The position numbers and the translations under genes are program-made. This document shows, piece by piece, positions 5,336 through 10,438 of a DNA stretch of 10,438 nt. Below the pieces are notes generated by a model, which saw only the letters and a list, made by a program, of their open reading frames with translations, did no database searches and was not told the DNA's origin. This DNA comes from DALYDP01 sp964541635 (GTDB taxonomy: Bacteria; Patescibacteriota; Gracilibacteria; Peribacterales; Peribacteraceae), in assembly GCA_964541635.1 (NCBI GenBank), contig CAZIQM010000040.1:1-10438 (forward strand). The letters are read 5' to 3'. Numbering within the stretch: the stretch's first letter is position 1; every line of letters starts with the position of its first letter.

Positions 5336-6924
5336 GCAACGCGGATATCGACGACCGAGAGCTGCGCGCGCCGCGTGCCGTTCCATTCGTTCGCCGTGAC
5401 CCTGCAGACGATGTCCGCCGTGGCGGGCACCGTGTCGGCCAGGTGTCCCAGGCCGAACGCGACGACGCCCGTGTTGCCTATCTTCCCGCTGAGATGGCGT
5501 AAGTCGGAGCCGATGCGGCGGACGCCTGAGAAGGCGACGTTTTCGAGCAAGAACAGCGGCTCGCGGTTCTCCGCGCCGAAGGGTTCGAGCACCGCGAGCG
5601 CGTCGGCGAGGGCGAGCGTCGCCGCCGATGCGTCGATGGCCGCCTCCACCGCCACCACCGGTCGCAAATCTTCCTCCGCGACCGACGAGAGCACGTCGGC
5701 GCACAGCGCGTCGCGCACCGCGTCGAAGTCCGCGAGTGCGAAGGAACATCCTCCCGCCATCGCGTGTCCCCCGAAGGCCGTGAACAGGCCGCCGTTGTTC
5801 CGCAACGCCAGCGCGATGTCGTGCCCGGGCACCCCGCGGAGCGAGGCGGTGCACGATCCCCCGCCGATCGACGCGACGAGCGCGGGGCGGCCGAACCGCT
5901 CGGCGAGCTTCCCCGCCACGAGCCCTACCACGCCGCGCGGGAAATTTTCCGACGCCACGCACACGCATGCCGGGAGGTTCGCGGGATCGACCGTCGCGAA
6001 CGCTTCTTCCATGCACGCCTGCGTCACGCGTTGCCGTTCCGCGTTGAGCGCTTCGAGCGCGTCGACGCTCGCTTCGTCGCCCAGCAGCGCCCGGAGCCCG
6101 ATGGCGGCGTCGTCCAGGCGGCCGGCCGCGTTCAGGCGCGGGGCCATGCGGAACGCGATGTCCATCGCCGTGGGCCTGATTCCCGCGCCGCTGCGGTCGC
6201 GGAGCATGCCGAGTGCCGACGCCGCCGGCACACGCGCGAGCGCGGCCAATCCTTCGCGCACCATCGTGCGGTTGCCGTGCGTCAGCGGGACGACGTCCGC
6301 GATGGTGCCGATCGCCGCGAGGGCGAGGTCAGTGTCGTGGTCGGGCCACGCGGGGCCGAGGACGGCGTGGGCCAGCGCGAAGGCCACGCCCGCCGCGGAG
6401 GGATGCGCTTCGAGCGCGGTGAGCGCGGGATGCAGGATCGCGTACGCAGGCGGCAATTCCGCGAACGCGTGGTGGTCGACGACGATCGCATCCATCCCCT
6501 TTTCCTTCGCGAGCGCGAGGGCCTCGGTCGCGACGATGCCCGTGTCGGTGGTGATGAGCAGCGTCACGCCCTTCGCCGCCAGCTCCTCCACGTGCAGGGC
6601 CTGCGCGCCGTACCCTTCCTTCAGCCGATGCGGCAGGCGCACGACCGGTTCGGTGTCGAGCCGGCGCAGCATCCGCACGAGGATCGCCGTGGAGGTCACG
6701 CCGTCGCAGTCGTAGTCGCCGATGATGCCGACCGTTTCGGCGTTCCTCACCGCTTCGCGCACGCGTTCCGCGGCGACTTCCGCCATGGGATACGTCGCGA
6801 TGTCCAACCACGGGCGTTCGTCGTGCCCGAGGTCGCGCGTCGCCGCGATCGCCGCGACGATGTCCGACGGTGAACCCTCCGCGCGCAGTGCGGGATCCGT
6901 CCAACGCTTGCCGGTGAGGGACAA
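5260..6924 (-). CDS. recJ: single-stranded-DNA-specific exonuclease RecJ
   Basis: RecJ is the 5'-3' ssDNA exonuclease of recombination, mismatch and base-excision repair. The 554-aa product shows the DHH phosphoesterase motifs in order: GDYDCDG (69-75), TTDTG (126-130; usually VDxG), VVDHH (148-152) and GTIADVVPL (206-214). It continues with RLNAAGRLDD, the DHHA1 segment FPRGVVGLVAGKL (328-340) and GGHAMAGG (385-392), and ends with an OB-like domain at EWNGTRRAQLSVVDIR. The TTG at 6924 is chosen because a perfect GGAGGTGA lies 5 nt before it and the protein then starts MSLTGKRW; a GTG at 6933 would overlap that site. After VVDIR the family normally ends, but here 26 further residues are encoded antisense to the XRE gene. 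It is probably the last gene of a leftward operon. Confidence 0.95.
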   Translation of the reverse strand: MSLTGKRWTDPALRAEGSPSDIVAAIAATRDLGHDERPWLDIATYPMAEVAAERVREAVRNAETVGIIGDYDCDGVTSTAILVRMLRRLDTEPVVRLPHRLKEGYGAQALHVEELAAKGVTLLITTDTGIVATEALALAKEKGMDAIVVDHHAFAELPPAYAILHPALTALEAHPSAAGVAFALAHAVLGPAWPDHDTDLALAAIGTIADVVPLTHGNRTMVREGLAALARVPAASALGMLRDRSGAGIRPTAMDIAFRMAPRLNAAGRLDDAAIGLRALLGDEASVDALEALNAERQRVTQACMEEAFATVDPANLPACVCVASENFPRGVVGLVAGKLAERFGRPALVASIGGGSCTASLRGVPGHDIALALRNNGGLFTAFGGHAMAGGCSFALADFDAVRDALCADVLSSVAEEDLRPVVAVEAAIDASAATLALADALAVLEPFGAENREPLFLLENVAFSGVRRIGSDLRHLSGKIGNTGVVAFGLGHLADTVPATADIVCRVTANEWNGTRRAQLSVVDIRVAQTGASFPSISKTAMTGTFKADAIL

Positions 6925-6929
6925 TCGGG

Positions 6930-6937
6930 TCACCTCC
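6930..6937 (-). promoter_or_regulatory. strong Shine-Dalgarno sequence of recJ
   Basis: GGAGGTGA on the minus strand is a full match to the 16S anti-Shine-Dalgarno complement and stands 5 nt before the TTG at 6924. It is the only strong ribosome-binding site in the window and decides the start in favour of TTG over the in-frame GTG at 6933. Confidence 0.75.
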
Positions 6938-6986
6938 GCACGCTACCAGCGCGCGGTGTCCGGCTCCACCGGGATCATCGGGCTTT

Positions 6987-7520
6987 TCAGGCTTTCAGCG
7001 CTTTGCGAAGCGTGAGGCCGACGGCCGCAGCGATGGCCAGAACGGCCGCGATCGTGCCCGGGCCGGAAGGCGCCAGCGGCGCCCCGCCGTGCAACGGCTC
7101 GTCCGGAGCGCTGCCATGGAGGATCACGCCGGCGTTGGCCATTTCATCCAAACGGTTACGCTCGACGCGATCGAGGACGCGCTGGTCGTGGATTTCCTGC
7201 GCCGTCGCGTCGGTGCTGTTCCAATCGATGACGTCTTCCTGGTCGGCGCTGCCGTGGAGGTCGTCGATCGTGTCGCTGCCGGGGGCGCCGGGACCGTCTT
7301 CCTCGGCCGCTTCCGTCGGCGTGATGCCCTTCGCCGCTTCTTCCGCGGCGCGTTCGTCGTACGCCGCTTCCTGCGCGGCGCGCGCCGCTTTCGCTCCGCG
7401 GGCGTTCGGCGGCGGTTCAACGAAGTCGCCGTCCTGCAGCACCTCTTCGGGCGTCATGTAGGCGTGGGCCGGCACCGGCACGAGCGTGGCCAGGAGCAGG
7501 AACGAGAGGAGGATGCGCAT
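6987..7520 (-). CDS. secreted hypothetical protein with C-terminal anchor-like tail, 177 aa
   Basis: Family unknown. Residues 1-20 are a clear Sec signal peptide (MRILLSFLLL, cleavage expected after AHA). The mature part is acidic and Ala/Glu-rich (about 40-130), probably helical or disordered. It repeats the motif LHGSA at 88-92 and 134-138 and LHGGA at 143-147. The C-terminus is tripartite: APSGPG (150-155), a hydrophobic stretch (156-170) and a basic end (LRKALKA). This resembles cell-surface sorting tails but is not LPXTG. The gene starts 16 nt after the stop of the thrombospondin-repeat gene with no Shine-Dalgarno, suggesting co-transcription and perhaps coupled translation. It is followed after 62 nt by recJ. 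It is probably a surface or envelope protein that works with its upstream neighbour; this is an inference. Confidence 0.8.
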   Translation of the reverse strand: MRILLSFLLLATLVPVPAHAYMTPEEVLQDGDFVEPPPNARGAKAARAAQEAAYDERAAEEAAKGITPTEAAEEDGPGAPGSDTIDDLHGSADQEDVIDWNSTDATAQEIHDQRVLDRVERNRLDEMANAGVILHGSAPDEPLHGGAPLAPSGPGTIAAVLAIAAAVGLTLRKALKA

Positions 7521-7536
7521 AGCGGATGGTGGAAGG

Positions 7537-8538
7537 TTACTTGCAGGCGCGTTTGCCCTTCGTGAGGCACGCGAGGTATTCCTGGAAGTCGTGGGTGCCG
7601 TCCCCGTCGGTGTCGGGGAGGAGGGGGTCCGTTTCGCCGCTGTCGACGACGCCGTTGAGGTTGCGGTCTTCGCCGATGTACAGGACCTGGCCGTTGCTGA
7701 GCTTCTTGCGGCACTGGCCGTCGCACAGTCCGTCGCGGTCGGTGTCGAGCGCGCGCGGGTCGGTTTCGCCTTCGTCGATGATGCCGTTCCAGTTCGCGTC
7801 CTCGATGCCGTCGATGATGCCGTCGAGGTCCGTGTCGCGCAGCGTGGGATCGGTGTCGTACCTGTACTCGATGCCGTCGAGGATGCCGTCGCCGTCCGTG
7901 TCTTCCACCAGTTCGTCGGTGTTGAGGTCGTCTTCCAGGCGGTTGTTCAACCGGTCGCCGTCGTCATCGACGCCGATCGGCAGCTCGCGCTCGGTCATGA
8001 TGTAGCAGAGCTGGCCGCCCTTGAAGAAATCGATCTGGTGTTTGACGACCGTTTGCGGACGGGCCGCGGCGCGCAGGACGTCGTCTTTCGTCGGCAGGTT
8101 CGAGAGGCTGTACTTCGGCGCCGTTTCCCTCGCTTGCTCCGCGCGCACGTCGCGTTCTTTCTCCGAAAGGAACAACAGGCCTTTCAGGCCCGTGCGCTTG
8201 TCGACCACCGACGGATCGTTGTTTTCCGGGTAGCAGTATCCCCAGTAGCGGACCGTCTTGCCCTGGAGGCCGAGGAGGATTTCCCGGTTGATCTTGTCCA
8301 CTTCCAGCGGCACGTGGAACACGACGTTCACGTCCGCGGGGATCGTGGCGCCGCTCAGGATTTGCTGCGATTCGATCACCACCCATTGGTCCACTTTCTT
8401 CTGCCGGGCGAGGAGCGCCTGGGTCGGCGCGCCCGCGGGAACCAGCGCCGGGATGAGGATGGCGGCGGACGCGATGCCGCTCGCGATCACGACCGCTTGG
8501 AACGCGAGCGAGAGCCGGTGAAGGGCATTCGAAGGCAT
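7537..8538 (-). CDS. exported protein with thrombospondin type 3 calcium-binding repeats
   Basis: A 333-aa protein. An N-terminal hydrophobic segment (about 11-36, LAFQAVVIASGIASAAILIP) is a signal anchor or uncleaved signal. A domain of unknown family follows (about 45-185, with KVDQWVVIESQQI and VRYWGYCYPENNDPS). The last 140 residues are Asp-rich repeats of the thrombospondin type 3 kind: DDDGDRLNN (191-199), DTDGDGILDGIE (213-224), DTDLDGIIDGIE (235-246), DANWNGIIDEGETDP (247-261), DTDRDGLCDGQC (265-276), DRNLNGVVDSGETDP (291-305) and DTDGDGTHDFQEY (309-321). Such DxDxDG loops bind calcium outside the cell. Six cysteines, including C272 and C276, may form disulfides. A promoter with an extended -10 sits 6 nt before the ATG. 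It is the first gene of a leftward operon and divergent from dnaJ. Confidence 0.88.
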   Translation of the reverse strand: MPSNALHRLSLAFQAVVIASGIASAAILIPALVPAGAPTQALLARQKKVDQWVVIESQQILSGATIPADVNVVFHVPLEVDKINREILLGLQGKTVRYWGYCYPENNDPSVVDKRTGLKGLLFLSEKERDVRAEQARETAPKYSLSNLPTKDDVLRAAARPQTVVKHQIDFFKGGQLCYIMTERELPIGVDDDGDRLNNRLEDDLNTDELVEDTDGDGILDGIEYRYDTDPTLRDTDLDGIIDGIEDANWNGIIDEGETDPRALDTDRDGLCDGQCRKKLSNGQVLYIGEDRNLNGVVDSGETDPLLPDTDGDGTHDFQEYLACLTKGKRACK

Positions 8539-8544
8539 CGAATA

Positions 8545-8553
8545 AGTATACCA
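8545..8553 (-). promoter_or_regulatory. extended -10 promoter of the thrombospondin-repeat operon
   Basis: TGGTATACT on the minus strand combines the TGn extension with TATACT (8545-8550). It ends 6 nt before the ATG at 8538, so the transcript should be leaderless. Only a poor -35 (TGGTGA) lies 17 nt upstream, as is usual for extended -10 promoters. Confidence 0.6.
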
Positions 8554-8588
8554 GAAAACGGGGTTCCTCACCAGGGCGCTTTCTGCTG

Positions 8589-8594
8589 TACACT
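8589..8594 (+). promoter_or_regulatory. candidate -10 box of dnaJ
   Basis: TACACT ends 7 nt before the ATC codon taken as the dnaJ start. With GCGG after it, the box is identical over ten bases to the one before uppP-dedA. No good -35 and no CIRCE repeat are visible in the 63-nt divergent spacer. Confidence 0.45.
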
Positions 8595-8601
8595 GCGGCG
8601 T

Positions 8602-9675
8602 ATCGCGCTCAACCCCTACTCCGTTCTCGGCCTCGAAAAGAACGCCTCCCCGGAGGACATCAAGAAGGCGTACCGCCGCTTGAGCAAGGAATGGCACCCG
8701 GACAAGCACAAGGGTGACAAATCCGCGGAAGCGAAGTTCAAGGAGATCAACGAAGCGTACGAAACGCTGAGCGATCCCCAGAAGAAACAAACGTACGACC
8801 AGTTCGGCCGGACGAGCGGCCAGGCGGGCCCCGGTCCCGGCGGCTTCGACTTCTCCGGTTTCCAGGGAGGTATGGGCGACATGGGGGACATCGGCGACCT
8901 CTTCGAAAATTTCTTCGGCGGCCAACGCGGCGGGGGCAGGCGCGCGACCCGCGGCGAAGACCGCAGCATCGGCATCGAGATCGCGCTCGCCGACACGCTC
9001 GAGAAAAAAACAGTGCAACTGCGTCTCACGCGCGTGCGGTCCTGCGCGACCTGCGGCGGCAACGGCGCGGCGAAAGGCAGTAAGACGGTGACGTGCAAGC
9101 AGTGCGGCGGCACGGGCCAGGTGACGCGCGTCGCGCAGTCGATTTTCGGCTCCATACAGCAAAGAAGCGTGTGCACGGAATGCCAGGGCAGCGGGACGGT
9201 TCCCGAGACGCCGTGCAAGGAATGCCAAGGGCAAGGGCGCGTCGGCGTCACCGAGACGGTCTCGGTCGACGTGCCGGCGGGCATCGACGACGGACAGCAG
9301 CTGCGCCTGCGCGGCGAAGGCGACGCGGGTCTCCGCGGACAGCCCTCCGGCGACCTCTACGTGACGGTGCGCGTGCGCCCCGATCCGCGGTTCGAGCGCG
9401 AAGGCGCGGACCTGAAATCATCGGTGAAGGTGTCGGCGCTCGACGCCATCCTCGGCGCGGAGATCGACGTCGAGACCATCCAGGGAACCTCGACCGTCAC
9501 GCTCCCCGCGGGCACGCAGCCGGGCCAGGTGCTGCGCCTCAAGGGCAAGGGTTTGCCCGAGCTCAACCGCTCGCGCCACGGCGACCACTACGCCGAAATC
9601 GTCGTCGAGATTCCCACGAAACTCAGCAAACAGGAGCGCAAAATCCTCGAGGAGTGGAAGAACGCGCGCGGATGA
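8602..9675 (+). CDS. dnaJ: chaperone DnaJ (class I J-protein), apparent ATC start
   Basis: DnaJ is the Hsp40 cochaperone that delivers unfolded clients to DnaK and stimulates its ATPase. The 357-aa protein contains a J domain (1-70; HPD at 32-34, KFKEINEAYETLSD), a Gly/Phe region (about 72-120) and a zinc-binding domain with four CxxCxGxG repeats starting at C148, C165, C191 and C205. Substrate-binding C-terminal domains follow. It is slightly short of the usual 370-380 because the tail is trimmed. The start is odd. Alignment with MAxxxYxVLG puts the initiator exactly at an ATC codon (8602), and there is no ATG, GTG or TTG nearby in frame. The next upstream candidate, GTG at 8518, lies inside the divergent gene and before the -10 box. 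No dnaK or grpE is adjacent. It abuts khpB at TGATCA. Confidence 0.93.
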   Translation: MALNPYSVLGLEKNASPEDIKKAYRRLSKEWHPDKHKGDKSAEAKFKEINEAYETLSDPQKKQTYDQFGRTSGQAGPGPGGFDFSGFQGGMGDMGDIGDLFENFFGGQRGGGRRATRGEDRSIGIEIALADTLEKKTVQLRLTRVRSCATCGGNGAAKGSKTVTCKQCGGTGQVTRVAQSIFGSIQQRSVCTECQGSGTVPETPCKECQGQGRVGVTETVSVDVPAGIDDGQQLRLRGEGDAGLRGQPSGDLYVTVRVRPDPRFEREGADLKSSVKVSALDAILGAEIDVETIQGTSTVTLPAGTQPGQVLRLKGKGLPELNRSRHGDHYAEIVVEIPTKLSKQERKILEEWKNARG

Positions 9676-10227
9676 TCAGATATCCAGATTCTCCAATCCG
9701 TCGTCCGCGGCCATCACGGGCGTCAGCTCTTCGCCGCTCGCGACTTTGTCCTGCTTCTCGTTTTTCAGGCGCAGGACGATCTGGCGGTAGTCGCCTTCCC
9801 CGATCGATTCCGTCGTGAGGTCGCTCATGGTGGGAGACTCCGCGACGAACGTGTGCACGATGCGGCGGAAGTACGCGGACATCGGCGAGAGCGCGATGCG
9901 GTTGCCCGTGCGGCGCACGAGGTCGGCCTTCGCTTCGGCGATGCGGCGGACTTTCTCTTCCTGCTCGGCGCGGTAATGGTCGACGTCGAGGACGACGAGC
10001 GGGCTCGTCGCGAGCTTCTCCTTCGTGCGGACGATCGACTTCGCGAGGTGCTGGATGCTGTTCAGGGTTTCGCCGTGCCAGCCGATGATGCGGCTCGCTT
10101 CGTTCGAGTCGATGTCGACGCGGACGGTCGAACCGTCGGCGCGTGCGCGCACGTCGCCGTGGGCGAGGCCGAGATGGTCGAGGAGGGTGACGACGGTTTG
10201 TTGTACGAACGCGGTATCCATGGGCAT
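9676..10227 (-). CDS. khpB: KhpB/Jag-type RNA-binding protein (KH + R3H)
   Basis: KhpB (Jag, SpoIIIJ-associated) binds RNA, often with KhpA, and affects cell division and elongation in Gram-positives. The 183-aa protein has a KH domain (about 35-80) with the GxxG loop IIGWHGETL (47-55) and the LVVLDVDHYRAEQEEKV segment (77-93). An R3H domain follows (about 112-155), with LSPMSAYFRRIVH (113-125; Arg121 and His125 form the R-x3-H) and TTESIGEGDYRQIVL. The usual Jag-N domain is absent, giving the short form. An acidic tail ends the protein. The start is the ATG at 10227; another at 10221 is equally possible. Upstream in-frame codons would lie in the promoter and terminator. The usual neighbour yidC is not seen; an HU gene lies upstream instead. 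The stop codon abuts that of dnaJ. Confidence 0.92.
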   Translation of the reverse strand: MPMDTAFVQQTVVTLLDHLGLAHGDVRARADGSTVRVDIDSNEASRIIGWHGETLNSIQHLAKSIVRTKEKLATSPLVVLDVDHYRAEQEEKVRRIAEAKADLVRRTGNRIALSPMSAYFRRIVHTFVAESPTMSDLTTESIGEGDYRQIVLRLKNEKQDKVASGEELTPVMAADDGLENLDI

Positions 10228-10246
10228 ATCGGTAAAAGCGGAAGGC

Positions 10247-10255
10247 ACTGTACCA
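10247..10255 (-). promoter_or_regulatory. candidate khpB promoter (extended -10)
   Basis: TGGTACAGT on the minus strand gives a TGn extension plus TACAGT (10247-10252), 19 nt before the ATG at 10227. It begins directly after the T-run of the upstream terminator. No clear -35 is seen. Confidence 0.45.
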
Positions 10256-10264
10256 GACGGTGCC

Positions 10265-10293
10265 AAAAAAAGGAGCCCCTTACGGAGGCTCCT
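10265..10293 (-). terminator. intrinsic terminator of the HU gene
   Basis: On the minus strand AGGAGCC (10287-10293) pairs perfectly with GGCTCCT (10271-10277) around a 9-nt loop and is followed by six more T (10265-10270). The plus strand also ends in TTTT, so it may be weakly bidirectional. It begins 23 nt after the HU stop codon. Confidence 0.88.
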
Positions 10294-10316
10294 TTTCGAT
10301 TCCAATGAAACGACGA

Positions 10317-10438
10317 TCAGCGGACGGCGTCCTTGAGCGTCTTGCCGGCCTTGAAGGACGGAACCTTCATCGCCGGGATCGAGATCTTCTGCGACGGGTT
10401 GCGCGGGTTCACACCCATGCGGGCGGCGCGCTTGGAAA
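10317..10438 (-). CDS. HU-family DNA-binding protein, C-terminal end (5' part outside window)
   Basis: HU is a small nucleoid-associated dimer that bends DNA without strong sequence preference. Only the last 40 codons are present, in the minus-strand frame ending at the TGA at 10317-10319. They read ...KRAARMGVNPRNPSQKISIP and then AMKVPSFKAGKTLKDAVR. This is the HU beta-arm with its intercalating Asn-Pro (NPRNP, usually GRNP), the return strand (KISIPA) and the terminal helix start (VPSFKAGKTLKDAV). The ending is typical for the family and intact. A strong terminator follows, so the gene is likely a highly expressed single-gene unit. IHF is less likely because HU-type VPSFKAGK is present. 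Confidence 0.93.
   Translation of the reverse strand, partial: SKRAARMGVNPRNPSQKISIPAMKVPSFKAGKTLKDAVR

Noticed and set aside
5375..6873. Plus-strand open frames of 446 and 369 aa opposite recJ
   Set aside because: Composition is Ser/Ala/Arg-biased without domains, and recJ on the other strand carries all its motifs in order. They are GC-driven shadows.
6949..6978. CGGTG/CACCG hairpin upstream of recJ considered as a terminator
   Set aside because: The 5-bp stem has an 8-nt loop and no T-run on either strand, so it does not separate recJ from the upstream gene.
7848..7905. Direct repeats in the thrombospondin-repeat gene considered as a tandem DNA repeat or CRISPR-like array
   Set aside because: The repetition follows codons for Asp-rich calcium loops of unequal length. 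There are no constant repeats with unique spacers.
7486..8601. N-terminal extension of dnaJ back to 7486 as one 729-aa protein
   Set aside because: The extension is exactly antisense to the thrombospondin-repeat gene, has Val/Asp-rich repeats mirroring it, and lies before the dnaJ -10 box. Homology starts at 8602.

Overview
The window is a compact, GC-rich (roughly 60% by eye) stretch of a bacterial chromosome carrying mostly housekeeping genes. TGA is used as a stop several times, so this is not a TGA-recoded lineage. A Patescibacteria/CPR-like origin, perhaps near Peribacteria/Peregrinibacteria, is suggested by the style of DnaJ, the short KhpB-type protein, a thrombospondin type 3 surface protein, the many small orphan proteins and the tight packing. 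This placement is an inference; I could not search databases.

Layout from left to right: the 3' end of uvrB (+); a 70-aa orphan (-); a 356-aa orphan (+); galU (-); an 81-aa orphan (+) ending in an intrinsic terminator; an Hsp20 small heat-shock protein (-); a single-frame fusion of undecaprenyl-pyrophosphate phosphatase (UppP/BacA) with a DedA-family membrane protein (+); a small XRE-type regulator (+); a leftward run of a thrombospondin type 3 repeat protein, a secreted protein with a C-terminal anchor-like tail, and recJ; dnaJ (+); khpB/jag-like KH-R3H (-); and the 3' end of an HU-type protein gene (-) with a strong terminator. Genes alternate strand often. Of five convergent junctions, two abut exactly through a shared TGATCA, two overlap (9 and 76 nt), and one holds a terminator. 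No gene-free stretch exceeds about 125 nt.

Functional themes are DNA repair (UvrB, RecJ), protein folding (DnaJ, Hsp20), envelope precursor supply and lipid-carrier recycling (GalU, UppP-DedA), cell surface (two exported proteins) and nucleic-acid binding (HU, KhpB, XRE).

The most notable signals are: (1) the UppP-DedA fusion, which would join C55-PP dephosphorylation and C55-P flipping in one chain; (2) a recurring promoter geometry in which a TANNNT -10 box lies only 6-10 nt before the start codon, implying widespread leaderless transcripts; (3) dnaJ, whose homology-defined start is ATC, 7 nt behind such a -10 box; (4) a 9-bp near-palindrome serving as the -35 of two divergent promoters; and (5) recJ, whose non-conserved tail is encoded antisense to the end of the XRE gene.
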